Shown: positions 42,186 to 51,226, counted from the stretch's first letter. The stretch is 64,000 nt of DNA from Aestuariivita boseongensis (GCF_001262635.1 NZ_JXYH01000018.1:1-64000); one strand, 5' to 3'. Notes: generated from the sequence alone by a model not told the origin. Program-made: numbers and translations.

Positions 42186-42869
42186 ATGGACGGAACAGCC
42201 GTTGATACAACCCCCGCGGTCCTGATCCTGTTGGGACCGCCGGGTGCCGGCAAGGGCACACAGGCCCGGCTGCTGGAAGATCAGTTCGGGCTGGTCCAGC
42301 TGTCGACAGGCGATCTGCTGCGCGCAGCCGTCGCCGCCGGGACCGAGGCCGGCAAAGCCGCCAAGGCGGTGATGGAAGCCGGCGATCTGGTCAGCGATGA
42401 GATCGTCATCGCCATCCTGCGCGACCGTCTGGGCGATGCGGATGTGCAGCGCGGCGTGATCCTGGATGGCTTCCCGCGCACCACGGTGCAGGCCGAGGCG
42501 CTGGACGCGCTTCTGGCCGAGACCGGCCAGAAGATCAACGCGGCGATCAGCCTGGAAGTGGACGATGCCGAGATGGTCACACGCATCTCGGGCCGGTTCA
42601 CCTGCGGCGCGTGCGGCGAGGGGTATCACGACACGTTCAAGGCCCCCGCGAAACCCGAGACCTGCGACAAATGCGGCAGCACCAACATGGTGCGCCGCGC
42701 CGATGACAAGGCTGAAACCGTGGGTCAGCGGCTGGAAGCCTATCACGCGCAGACCGCACCCCTGATCGCCTATTACGAGGGCAAAGGCGTGCTGCAAACC
42801 GTTGATGCCATGGGACAAATTGACAATATCGCGGGCGCGATGGCGCAGATTGTGCGCGATGTGAAATGA
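42186..42869 (+). CDS. adk: Adenylate kinase, zinc-lid type
   Basis: 227 residues. P-loop LGPPGAGKGTQA, QLSTGDLLRAAVAAGT, ILDGFPRT and a lid with four cysteines (FTCGACGEGYHDTF...ETCDKCGS) that would bind zinc. The ATG at 42186 has GAGGGG upstream; a GTG at 42171 overlapping acs is less likely. Twelve bases after acs, so cotranscribed: it converts the AMP made by Acs to ADP. A second, housekeeping adk probably exists elsewhere (inference). Confidence 0.92.
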   Translation: MDGTAVDTTPAVLILLGPPGAGKGTQARLLEDQFGLVQLSTGDLLRAAVAAGTEAGKAAKAVMEAGDLVSDEIVIAILRDRLGDADVQRGVILDGFPRTTVQAEALDALLAETGQKINAAISLEVDDAEMVTRISGRFTCGACGEGYHDTFKAPAKPETCDKCGSTNMVRRADDKAETVGQRLEAYHAQTAPLIAYYEGKGVLQTVDAMGQIDNIAGAMAQIVRDVK

Positions 42870-42974
42870 CGAATTCGGTGTCCGGTCAACGGGCGCCGCT
42901 CCTCCAACGCGAGGGACAGTGAAGGCCCGCCTCTGGCGGGACTAGAAAATGCCTAAACCGGCCTAAAGGCGAGT

Positions 42975-42988
42975 TTGATCTGCATCAA
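42975..42988 (+). promoter_or_regulatory. Consensus FNR-type box upstream of the DUF4212-symporter genes
   Basis: TTGAT-CTGC-ATCAA, a perfect match to the FNR/FnrL palindrome (16 bases symmetric with flanking T/A). It lies 162 bases upstream of the DUF4212 ATG. Suggests oxygen- or redox-dependent expression of the acetate symporter. The gap 42870-43149 holds no gene. Confidence 0.75.
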
Positions 42989-43149
42989 ATAAGTTCAAAC
43001 GCACCAAGGCCATAAGGGTGAAAGACAAGGCGCAGTCCGGCAATACCGGTCTGCGCCAACGGGATCGCCGTAAGCGATGCCAACAACAAGGGAACCGGTG
43101 CCGGACCCCAAAGCTCGGCACGCAACTGGAGGAAAAGGAGGAGCCCGCG

Positions 43150-43437
43150 ATGGCGGACCAAACCACCAATCCCGCGCAAAGTCAGGCGGAGGCCGATAAA
43201 TCCTATTGGGCCGCCAATGTGCGCATGATCCTGATCAGCCTCGTCATCTGGGCGCTGGTCTCATTCGGCTTCGGCATTCTGCTGCGGCCCGTGCTTTCGG
43301 GCATCGAAGTCGGAGGCACCGATCTGGGCTTCTGGTTCGCCCAGCAAGGGTCGATCATCGTCTTTCTGGCGCTGATCTTCTTCTATGCCTGGCGGATGAA
43401 CAAGCTCGATAAGCAATACGGCGTCGAAGAAGAATAA
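43150..43437 (+). CDS. DUF4212 small membrane subunit of a sodium/solute symporter
   Basis: 95 residues with two membrane helices (VRMILISLVIWALVSFGFGILLRP and FWFAQQGSIIVFLALIFFYAWRM), ending NKLDKQYG, the DUF4212 signature. Such proteins are the small partner of VC_2705-type symporters. The ATG at 43150 is preceded by AGGAGG; the longer in-frame reading from 43018 is dropped. The large subunit follows 15 bases later. Confidence 0.9.
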   Translation: MADQTTNPAQSQAEADKSYWAANVRMILISLVIWALVSFGFGILLRPVLSGIEVGGTDLGFWFAQQGSIIVFLALIFFYAWRMNKLDKQYGVEEE

Positions 43438-43452
43438 GGGACGCGAGGGACA

Positions 43453-45240
43453 ATGGATCAGTTTACAATCAACCTGCTGTTTGTCGGCGCGAGCTTCGCG
43501 CTTTACATCGGCATCGCGATCTGGGCCCGTGCGGGTTCCACATCAGAATTTTACGCCGCTGGTCGCGGCGTTCACCCGGTCACCAACGGTATGGCGACAG
43601 CGGCTGACTGGATGTCGGCGGCCTCGTTCATCTCGATGGCGGGCCTTATTGCGTTCACCGGCTATGACAACTCGTCCTTCCTGATGGGCTGGACCGGTGG
43701 TTATGTGCTGCTGGCACTGCTGCTTGCGCCCTACCTACGCAAATTCGGCAAATACACCGTGTCGGAATTCATCGGTGACCGCTTCTACAGCCAGACAGCC
43801 CGTATCGTGGCTGTTGTCTGTCTGATCGTGGCCTCGGTCACGTACGTGATCGGCCAGATGACAGGCGTGGGCGTGGCCTTCGGCCGCTTCCTGGAGGTTT
43901 CCAATACCGCCGGTCTGCTGATCGGGGCCTGTGTCGTGTTCGCCTATGCCGTGTTTGGCGGCATGAAAGGCGTGACATACACCCAGGTCGCTCAGTACTG
44001 CGTGCTGATCACCGCCTATACCATTCCGGCGGTCTTCATCTCGCTGCAGCTGACAGGCAACCCGATCCCGGCCCTGGGCCTGTTCGGGGATCACGCCGCC
44101 TCCGGCGAGCCTCTGCTGGCCAAGCTGGATGCGATCGTGACCGATCTGGGCTTCAAGGAATACACGCTGCACCATGGCGATACGTTCAACATGGTTCTGT
44201 TCACCTTGTCGCTGATGATCGGCACCGCCGGTCTGCCCCACGTGATCATGCGCTTCTTCACGGTTCCCCGTGTGGCTGACGCACGCTGGTCGGCTGGCTG
44301 GACGCTGGTCTTCATCGCGCTGCTGTACCTGACGGCCCCTGCTGTGGGTGCCATGGCACGCCTCAACATCACCGAGATGATGTGGCCCAACGGCACGCAA
44401 GGCGAAGCTGTTTCGGTCGAGCAGATCGAAAACGACGCCCGCTATGACTGGATGGCCACTTGGCAGAAAACCGGTCTTCTGGACTGGGAAGACAAGAACG
44501 GCGATGGCAAGATCCAGTACTACAACGACGCCTCTGCGGAAATGCAGGAACGCGCCGCTGCAGCTGGCTGGCAAGGCAATGAGCTGACCAAGTTCAACCG
44601 GGACATCCTGGTTCTGGCCAACCCCGAGATCGCCAACCTGCCCGGCTGGGTGATCGGTCTGGTCGCGGCGGGTGGTCTGGCGGCCGCGCTGTCCACGGCG
44701 GCGGGTCTGCTGCTGGCGATTTCGTCGGCGGTCAGCCACGACCTGATCAAAGGGGCCATCAATCCGGGTATCTCGGAAAAAGGTGAGCTTCTGTCGGCAC
44801 GGATCGCCATGGCGGCAGCCATTGTGGTGGCGACCTATCTGGGTCTGAACCCACCGGGCTTTGCGGCGCAAACCGTGGCCCTGGCCTTTGGTCTGGCGGC
44901 AGCCTCGATCTTCCCGGCGCTGATGATGGGGATCTTCTCGACCCGCATCAACAACACGGGCGCTGTGGCGGGCATGCTGGCCGGTCTGACCGTGACGCTG
45001 CTCTATATCTTCCTGCACAAGGGTTGGTTCTTCATCCCCGACACGAACAGCTTCACCGATGCTGATCCGCTTCTGGGCACGATCAAGTCCACCTCCTTCG
45101 GTGCGGTCGGCGCGGCGATCAACTTTGCGGTTGCCTATGTCGTCGCGGGCATGACCAAGGAAACCCCGCAGGAGATCAAGGATCTGGTCGAAAGCGTGCG
45201 TGTGCCTCGCGGTGCAGGCGCGGCGGTCGACGGGCACTGA
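43453..45240 (+). CDS. Sodium:solute symporter, VC_2705 subfamily (acetate-type)
   Basis: 595 residues with about 13-14 membrane helices and the SSS-family sequence FYAAGRGVHPVTNGMATAADWMSAASFISMAGLIAF and GLPHVIMRFFTVPRV. A long loop near residues 320-390 contains an EF-hand-like calcium motif, D347-K-N-G-D-G-K-I. Located between DUF4212 and a DUF294 protein, downstream of acs-adk, so the likely substrate is acetate or another short monocarboxylate. Codon use is less GC-biased than in neighbours, consistent with high expression. Confidence 0.92.
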   Translation: MDQFTINLLFVGASFALYIGIAIWARAGSTSEFYAAGRGVHPVTNGMATAADWMSAASFISMAGLIAFTGYDNSSFLMGWTGGYVLLALLLAPYLRKFGKYTVSEFIGDRFYSQTARIVAVVCLIVASVTYVIGQMTGVGVAFGRFLEVSNTAGLLIGACVVFAYAVFGGMKGVTYTQVAQYCVLITAYTIPAVFISLQLTGNPIPALGLFGDHAASGEPLLAKLDAIVTDLGFKEYTLHHGDTFNMVLFTLSLMIGTAGLPHVIMRFFTVPRVADARWSAGWTLVFIALLYLTAPAVGAMARLNITEMMWPNGTQGEAVSVEQIENDARYDWMATWQKTGLLDWEDKNGDGKIQYYNDASAEMQERAAAAGWQGNELTKFNRDILVLANPEIANLPGWVIGLVAAGGLAAALSTAAGLLLAISSAVSHDLIKGAINPGISEKGELLSARIAMAAAIVVATYLGLNPPGFAAQTVALAFGLAAASIFPALMMGIFSTRINNTGAVAGMLAGLTVTLLYIFLHKGWFFIPDTNSFTDADPLLGTIKSTSFGAVGAAINFAVAYVVAGMTKETPQEIKDLVESVRVPRGAGAAVDGH

Positions 45241-45253
45241 TCCCCTTGGGTGT

Positions 45254-45322
45254 GGGGGCGCATGTGGCCCCCTTCCCTTTTGATACCGTCCCGCCCAGGC
45301 CAGCCTTGGGCGGGACTTTTCT
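45254..45322 (+). terminator. Tandem terminator after the symporter gene
   Basis: GGGGGC/GCCCCC hairpin (45254-45272) followed by a T-rich tail, then GTCCCGCCCA (45288-45297) pairing with TGGGCGGGAC (45307-45316) followed by TTTTCTT. The second is a good Rho-independent terminator, ending just before the DUF294 gene. Confidence 0.8.
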
Positions 45323-45346
45323 TGGCCCCATTCAAAGGTGTGACAG

Positions 45347-47170
45347 ATGTCGCTGAACCAAGCTGACCTGATGCGGTTCCTGGCCACGGTGCATCCTTAT
45401 GACAGCCTCGATGCGGCGCGGATGGCCGATCTGCTGCCCCTGTTCGAGATGCGCGCGCTGGCCAAAGGCGCACAGGTTTACGCGCTGGGAGACCGGCTGG
45501 AGGGGCTTTACATCGTCTATGAGGGCGAGATCGAGGTGTCGGATGAAAACGGCATCCCGCTGTCCATTCTGGGCACACGCAATTCATTCGGCGAACGTGG
45601 CCTGTCGAAAGACGGGATCGCCGTAACCACGGCTGTGGCGCAAAGCGACGCCACGCTTCTGATGCTGCCCAAGGCGGATTTCGACGCGCTCATGCGGTCA
45701 GAACCTGCCGTGGCGCGGTTCTTTGACCGATCGCGCGGCGCTGCGGGGCAACAAAATACCCTGGCCACCAGCCGGGTTGAAGACCTGATGACCCGCGATC
45801 CCGCCACCTGCGCGGCAGAGGCCAGCGTGCAGGAGGCCGCACGGCTGATGGCCGAAAAGCGCATTTCGTCGGTCTGCGTGACGCAAGGCGACCAGCTGGC
45901 CGGGATCGTCACGGTGCGCGACATCTCGGGCAAGGTGGTGGGCGCGGGCCTGCCTTTTGACACGCCGCTGGGCGCGGTGATGACGCCGGACCCCATCACG
46001 CTGGCCACGTCCGCTATCGGGTCGGACGTGCTGCACCTGATGATGGAGCGGCATATCGGCCATGTGCCCATCGTCGATGCGGGCAAGCTGGCGGGGATCG
46101 TCACGCAGACGGATCTGACGCGCTTTCAGGCGGTGAGTTCGGCCGAGCTGGTCTCGAAACTCTCGCGCGCCGGATCGGCGGAGGAGATGGCCGAGGTCAC
46201 CGCCGAGATCCCGCGTCTTCTGGTGCAGTTGGTCGCCGCAGGCAACCGCCACGAGGTGGTGACGCGGCTGATCACCGATATCGCCGACACCGCCACCCGG
46301 CGGCTTCTGGCGCTGGCCGAGGAGAAACTGGGCCCTGCCCCGGTGCCCTATCTGTGGCTGGCCTGCGGCAGCCAGGGCCGGCAGGAGCAGACCGGTGTGA
46401 GCGATCAGGACAATTGCCTGATGCTGTCCGATGCGGTCACCGATGACCAGATGGGCTATTTCCGCGATCTGGCGCGGTTTGTCTGCGACGGGCTGAATAC
46501 CTGCGGATATGTCTATTGCCCGGGCGACATGATGGCCACGAACCCGCAATGGTGCCAGCCGGTGCGTGTCTGGCGCGAGTATTTCCGGGGCTGGATCGCC
46601 AAGCCAGATCCGATGGCGCAGATGCTGGCCTCGGTCATGTTCGACCTGCGGCCTATTGGCGGGGACAGCGCGCTTTTTGACGGGCTGCAGGCGGAAACGC
46701 TGGCGGCGGCGGCGCGCAATTCGATCTTCGTGGCGCATATGGTGTCGAATTCGCTGAAACACACGCCGCCTTTGGGGCTGTTGCGCGGCTTTGCCACGAT
46801 CCGGTCGGGGGAGCATCGCAACACGCTGGATCTCAAGCATAACGGCGTGGTGCCGGTGGTTGATCTGGGCCGGCTTTACGCCATTCAGGGCCGTCTGACG
46901 CCCGCCAATACCCGCGCGCGGATCGAGGCGGCGGAGAGCGTGGGCGTTTTGAGCGCATCAGGCGCGCGCGATCTGCTGGATGCCTATGACCTGATCGCCG
47001 AAACCCGTCTGGCTCATCAGGCGCGGCAGATCAAGGCGGGCCACGCCCCGGACAATTTCATGCCCCCCTCGGATCTGTCGGATTTCGAGCGCAGCCACCT
47101 GCGCGATGCTTTCGTCGTGGTCAAAACCATGCAATCTGCCGTCGGTCATGGTCGGGGGGCGTTGAGCTGA
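45347..47170 (+). CDS. cNMP-binding / CBS-pair / DUF294 nucleotidyltransferase-like protein
   Basis: 607 residues. A cyclic-nucleotide-binding-like domain (about 1-125; GDRLEGLYIVYEGEIEVSDENG), a tandem CBS pair (about 140-260; RVEDLMTRDP and LGAVMTPDPITL), then DUF294 with the GlnD-type nucleotidyltransferase motif G341-SQGRQEQTGVSDQDN and a DUF294_C domain. Proteins of this build accompany VC_2705 symporters. Probably a cytosolic sensor of adenine nucleotides or a second messenger that tunes acetate uptake (inference). It opens a new transcript after the terminator. Confidence 0.9.
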   Translation: MSLNQADLMRFLATVHPYDSLDAARMADLLPLFEMRALAKGAQVYALGDRLEGLYIVYEGEIEVSDENGIPLSILGTRNSFGERGLSKDGIAVTTAVAQSDATLLMLPKADFDALMRSEPAVARFFDRSRGAAGQQNTLATSRVEDLMTRDPATCAAEASVQEAARLMAEKRISSVCVTQGDQLAGIVTVRDISGKVVGAGLPFDTPLGAVMTPDPITLATSAIGSDVLHLMMERHIGHVPIVDAGKLAGIVTQTDLTRFQAVSSAELVSKLSRAGSAEEMAEVTAEIPRLLVQLVAAGNRHEVVTRLITDIADTATRRLLALAEEKLGPAPVPYLWLACGSQGRQEQTGVSDQDNCLMLSDAVTDDQMGYFRDLARFVCDGLNTCGYVYCPGDMMATNPQWCQPVRVWREYFRGWIAKPDPMAQMLASVMFDLRPIGGDSALFDGLQAETLAAAARNSIFVAHMVSNSLKHTPPLGLLRGFATIRSGEHRNTLDLKHNGVVPVVDLGRLYAIQGRLTPANTRARIEAAESVGVLSASGARDLLDAYDLIAETRLAHQARQIKAGHAPDNFMPPSDLSDFERSHLRDAFVVVKTMQSAVGHGRGALS

Positions 47171-47264
47171 CGGAGAGGTCGGGACTTTTTGGGTATTTTT
47201 AGCCAGAAAGAAGCAGCAGGTCTGCGCATAACGGTCTGAGGAGAGGCCGAGGAGGAGAGAAGAC

Positions 47265-47786
47265 ATGTTTCTGGAACTGATCGCGACGATCTTTGCCGGG
47301 CTGGCCGTGGCCGGGGTTGCGATGCTGCTCAACAAGCTGATCGGCAGCCGCCTGCCCCGCTGGATCGTGCCGGTGGCGGCTGGTTTGGGCATGATCGGAA
47401 CGACAATTGCCAATGAATATGGCTGGTACGAGCGCACGGCGGCCGACCTGCCCGAGGGGATGGAGATTGCGCTGACCGTTGAAAACCAGTCTTTTTACCG
47501 GCCCTGGACGCAGATGAAGCCCTATGTCGACCGCTTCGTGGCCGTGGATGCGACCAGCCTGCGCGAGAACCCGGCCCTGCCCGGTCAGCGGATGGTCGAT
47601 CTGTATTTCTTCGGTCGCTGGTCGCCGGTCAACAAGCTGTCGGTGCTGCTGGATTGCGAGGGGGCGCGGCGCGCCTCGCTGGCTGATGGGGCAGAGTTTG
47701 GCGCGGACGGGCAGATCACGAATGCCAATTGGGTGAGCGTGCCTGCCGATGATCCGGTGCTGGTGAAAGGCTGCGAGGTGTCGTGA
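47265..47786 (+). CDS. Small membrane protein of the acetate-exonuclease cluster, unknown function
   Basis: 173 residues. Two predicted membrane helices near the N-terminus (LIATIFAGLAVAGVAMLLNKL and WIVPVAAGLGMIGTTIA), then a soluble part of about 120 residues with one cysteine near residue 130 and another near the end (KGCEVS). No domain recognised. Starts at ATG 47265 with GGAGGAGAG upstream. Its stop overlaps the next gene's start, so the product is coupled to the membrane exonuclease. Confidence 0.8.
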   Translation: MFLELIATIFAGLAVAGVAMLLNKLIGSRLPRWIVPVAAGLGMIGTTIANEYGWYERTAADLPEGMEIALTVENQSFYRPWTQMKPYVDRFVAVDATSLRENPALPGQRMVDLYFFGRWSPVNKLSVLLDCEGARRASLADGAEFGADGQITNANWVSVPADDPVLVKGCEVS

Positions 47787-49198
47787 TGCTGAGCGGCCTG
47801 AGCCTGCGCCTGCGGATTTTCCTGTTCTTCTGCCTGCTGGCCTTGGGTGGGCTGGCGATCACTGCGGGCGGGCTGATCGCCGGATATCAGCGGGCGGGCC
47901 AACCCGAGCTCTTTGACGCCTATGTCTTTTCCGGGCTGATCATCGGGTTTCTGGTGCTGGCGCTGGTCACCGGTGTCTGGCTTTTGTTCGATGAAAACGT
48001 CGCCAAACCCATCGAACGGCTGGCGGCAGAGCTGCGGGTGCGCGCCCATAGCGGCGTGGCCGGTCAGATCGACATGGAGGCTGCGAAATACCTGGGCGAT
48101 CTGGCCCCTGCGGCCAATGCGATTGCGGGTCAGCTGGCGCAGACAGCGGAAGAGGCCGCAACCAGCGTGGCCACCCAGACCGCGCGGCTGGCCGCTGAAA
48201 AGGACCGGCTGACCGCGCTTTTGTCCGAGATCCCCGTGGCGATGATCATGGTGAACCCCGCCCATCAGATCGTGCTGTATGACGCACAATCGGCAGCGGT
48301 TTTAGCACAGGTGGCGCATCCCCGGCTGAATGCATCCCTGTTCGACTATTTCGAGGCGGAGGCGTTGCAGACCGCCTATGCGCGGCTGATCAAAACCGGG
48401 AAAGAGGTGACCGCGACGCTGAAAGGCACCGATGGCGCGCAAAGCTATGACGCGGTGCTGAAACCTTTGGGCGATGCGCCGGGCTATATGCTGGTGATTG
48501 ACGCGGCCCATGCGCAGATCGCGCCGGATGCCGCGCGGCCGCTGATTTATGATTTCGACCTGCTTTATGCCGAAACCCCGGCCGCGTTTGACGCGCGGCC
48601 CCTCAAAGACCTGTGTTTCGTGGTCTTCGACAGCGAAACCACCGGGCTTTTGCCGCACAAGGACGAGGTGGTGCAGATCGGCGCGGTGCGGGTGCTGAAG
48701 GGCCGGATCATCGAGGGCGAGGTGTTCGACACGCTGGTCGATCCTGGCAGGCCCATTCCCAAGGCCTCAAGCGAGGTGCACAAGATCACCGATGCGATGG
48801 TTCAGGGCGCGCCTGATATGATCAGCGCGGGCCGCAGCTTTCACAGCTTTTGCAGGGATGCCGTGATCGTCGCGCATAACGCGCCCTTCGACATGGCGTT
48901 TTTGCACCGGTACGGGCCGAAGATGGGCTGCAACTGGGATCACCCCATTCTGGATACGGTGCTTTTGTCAGCGGTGCTGTTCGGGGCAAGCGCCACCCAC
49001 ACACTGGATGCGGTGGGCGAACGGCTGGGCGTGACCATCCCCGACGCGCTGCGCCACACCGCCCTGGGCGATGCGCGCGCGACCGCCGAAGTGCTGTGCC
49101 GCATGCTGCCCATGCTGGAGGCGCGCGGCCTGACAACCTTTGGCGCGGTCATCGCCGAGACGCGCAAGCACGGACGGCTTCTGGAAGACCTGAACTGA
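47786..49198 (+). CDS. Membrane-anchored DnaQ-like 3'-5' exonuclease with sensor-like N-terminus
   Basis: 470 residues. Two membrane helices (about 8-32 and 47-68), a HAMP-like linker (DENVAKPIERLAAELRVRA), a coiled stretch, and a PAS-like region (about 140-235; LLSEIPVAMIMVNPAHQIVLYDAQSAAVL). A DEDDh exonuclease domain follows: D282-S-E284-TTG, HNAPFDMAFL, and H424-x4-D429. The exonuclease motifs look intact. The first half resembles a histidine kinase input without a kinase. The ATG at 47786 overlaps the upstream TGA; the GTG at 47783 is less likely. Conserved next to DUF294 and VC_2705 symporters in other bacteria, but its role is not established. Confidence 0.88.
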   Translation: MLSGLSLRLRIFLFFCLLALGGLAITAGGLIAGYQRAGQPELFDAYVFSGLIIGFLVLALVTGVWLLFDENVAKPIERLAAELRVRAHSGVAGQIDMEAAKYLGDLAPAANAIAGQLAQTAEEAATSVATQTARLAAEKDRLTALLSEIPVAMIMVNPAHQIVLYDAQSAAVLAQVAHPRLNASLFDYFEAEALQTAYARLIKTGKEVTATLKGTDGAQSYDAVLKPLGDAPGYMLVIDAAHAQIAPDAARPLIYDFDLLYAETPAAFDARPLKDLCFVVFDSETTGLLPHKDEVVQIGAVRVLKGRIIEGEVFDTLVDPGRPIPKASSEVHKITDAMVQGAPDMISAGRSFHSFCRDAVIVAHNAPFDMAFLHRYGPKMGCNWDHPILDTVLLSAVLFGASATHTLDAVGERLGVTIPDALRHTALGDARATAEVLCRMLPMLEARGLTTFGAVIAETRKHGRLLEDLN

Positions 49199-49334
49199 GC
49201 TATTGCCTTGGGCCCCAGCCGGGTTATCTGGGCGGCTGAGCAGCAGATGGATCCAGACCATGACCTTTTCCGCCCCGGGCGATGGACAATTCGCGGTGCC
49301 CGTGTCACCTGACAGCCAAGGAGACCCGCGCGAC

Positions 49335-49835
49335 ATGTCCGAAACCGTTTTCACGCCGAATGCCGATACCACCCGCCAGTTCCGGGATGCGTTGGGCTGT
49401 TTCGGGACGGGGGTAACGGTGGTGACCGCCCAATCGGATCAGGGGCCGCTGGGGATGACGGCGAATTCCTTTTCATCGGTGTCGCTGGATCCTCCGCTGG
49501 TGTTGTGGGCGCCTGCGAAATCCTCGCGCCGCTATGCGAGCTTTGCAAAGGCGCAGCATTTCGCCATCCATGTGATGGGCGAAGACCAGGATGCGATGGC
49601 GCGCCATTTTGCCCGCGCGGGCGACGGGTTCGATGCGTTCGACTGGAGCCGGTCCGAGGCCGGTGTGCCCATTCTGGCGGGATGTCTGGCGCGGTTCGAA
49701 TGCCATCTGGCCGCGCTGCATGACGCGGGCGATCATGCGATCATCGTGGGCCATGTGGATCGCGCCGCCTTCCGTCCGGGCAAGGGGCTGATCTTCAAAC
49801 AGGGCCAGTACGGCGGGTTTTCCGAAAAGGGTTAG
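49335..49835 (+). CDS. Flavin reductase family protein (FMN-binding split barrel)
   Basis: 166 residues from ATG 49335. Typical flavin-reductase blocks: FRDALGCFGTGVTVVTAQSDQGPLGMTANSFSSVSLDPPLVLWAPAKSS and FAIHVMGEDQDAMARHFARAGDG, ending FKQGQYGGF. Probably supplies reduced FMN/FAD to a monooxygenase; no monooxygenase is adjacent. Its 3' end overlaps the convergent oxidase by four bases. An in-frame reading from 49203 adds a non-conserved leader. Confidence 0.88.
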   Translation: MSETVFTPNADTTRQFRDALGCFGTGVTVVTAQSDQGPLGMTANSFSSVSLDPPLVLWAPAKSSRRYASFAKAQHFAIHVMGEDQDAMARHFARAGDGFDAFDWSRSEAGVPILAGCLARFECHLAALHDAGDHAIIVGHVDRAAFRPGKGLIFKQGQYGGFSEKG

Positions 49836-51133
49836 GCCACCTCAAGCCAGGTTTTCATGCCCGAGGCCTGATGGCCCAGCATGTGGCAATGCAAAAGCCA
49901 TTTGCCCGGATTGTCGAACACGCACAGGATATCGCGGCTTTGCCCGCGCATCAGAAGCGTGGTGTCACGCAGGGGGCCTGGGCTGCCATCCTCTTCTAGC
50001 TCGTGGAAATGGTGGCCGTGCAGGTGCATGCCGTGCGGGAAGGCCGTGTCATTCACGATGGTGATCTGAACCGTGTCGCCGCGCGCAAAGCGCTGCCAGG
50101 GCGCGTCGGGAAGGTTCGAGACGCCATTCAGGCTCCAGATATCGTCGCCGGCGTGGCGGCCGCCCATCGCGCCGCCCTCAAGCCGCATGGTCAGGCGGTG
50201 ATCGGGTGTGGCGGCGGGCTGGCTGATCCGGGGTTGCGGCAGGGCGGCGATGGGCGCGGTGATCGGCGTGGGGTTTTCGCCATCGACCGCGATATCGCCC
50301 AGCGGGTACGGATCCTGCCCCGTGGGGAAAAGGAACTGCACCGTGTCGGTGACATCGGCGATGACATCCATGCGTTGCGCCGGGGCCAGCACGCTGCGTT
50401 CCAGATCGCGCGGCTGGGCCAGCGGCATGCCGTCCAGCGCCACGATCTTGCCGGTGATACCGGTGATTTCCAGCGGGAAAATCCGCGCGGTGGCGGTGTT
50501 AATGATGCGCAGGCGCACGCGGTCGCCCTTGCGCACGGTCGAGACAGTCGGGACGATCCGCGCGAATGTCCCCATGCGCCCGCCATGGGCGAAATCGTGG
50601 CGGTTGCCGAAATCCTCGATCAGTTCGCCGGTGCGTTCGATGCGCCAGTCATCGACGATCACGGTGATGTCGTGATTGACCTCGGGCGGGGTTTCTTCCT
50701 CGATGATGAGCGCGCCGTACAGGCCGCGCTCCACCTGTTCCCAGGAGCGGTGGTGGGAGTGATACCAGAAGGTGCCCGCATCCGGCAGGCGGAAGCTGTA
50801 GTCATGCTCCGCCCCGGCCTCGACCAGCGGTTGGGTCAGACCCGGCACGCCATCCATGCCATTTTCGATGCGGATGCCGTGCCAGTGGATCGCCGAGCCC
50901 GATCCGATGCCGTTTTCGAACCGCACGTTCAGCATATCGCCCACCCGCGCGCGCAGTTCCGGGCCGGGGGTGGAGCCGTTGAAGCCCCAAAGCGCCGTGG
51001 TGCCGTCGCCTTCGGGCATGATCTGCGCGGTCACGGGGCCTGCGCGCAGGACCATGGGGCTGGCCAGTGCCACGCGTGGGAGCGCGGTGGCGGCTGCGGT
51101 GGCTGCAAGAAAATGTCGCCGGTTGAGAGGCAT
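49832..51133 (-). CDS. Multicopper oxidase, Tat-exported
   Basis: 433 residues. Tat signal NRRHFLAATAAATALPRVALA. All copper-ligand motifs are present: HWHG (near residue 85), WYHSHH, HGMHLHGHHFH and HCHMLGHQASGM, the last with the type-1 axial methionine. Cupredoxin domains as in laccase/CueO/SufI-like oxidases; there is no Met-rich CueO insert. Periplasmic, substrate unknown (copper detoxification or phenolic oxidation). Confidence 0.92.
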   Translation of the reverse strand: MPLNRRHFLAATAAATALPRVALASPMVLRAGPVTAQIMPEGDGTTALWGFNGSTPGPELRARVGDMLNVRFENGIGSGSAIHWHGIRIENGMDGVPGLTQPLVEAGAEHDYSFRLPDAGTFWYHSHHRSWEQVERGLYGALIIEEETPPEVNHDITVIVDDWRIERTGELIEDFGNRHDFAHGGRMGTFARIVPTVSTVRKGDRVRLRIINTATARIFPLEITGITGKIVALDGMPLAQPRDLERSVLAPAQRMDVIADVTDTVQFLFPTGQDPYPLGDIAVDGENPTPITAPIAALPQPRISQPAATPDHRLTMRLEGGAMGGRHAGDDIWSLNGVSNLPDAPWQRFARGDTVQITIVNDTAFPHGMHLHGHHFHELEEDGSPGPLRDTTLLMRGQSRDILCVFDNPGKWLLHCHMLGHQASGMKTWLEVA

Positions 51134-51226
51134 GGTGGGTCTCCGGGTCGGGTCGGTCTGGGTAATAGATAGCGCGTTTCGGTGCGATGTGCATCAGACT
51201 GGGCGTGTCTGGTGACGGCGTGACAC

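Noticed and set aside
40129-42261. 710-codon minus-strand open frame opposite acs
   Set aside because: Antisense of acetyl-CoA synthetase, which has all catalytic motifs.
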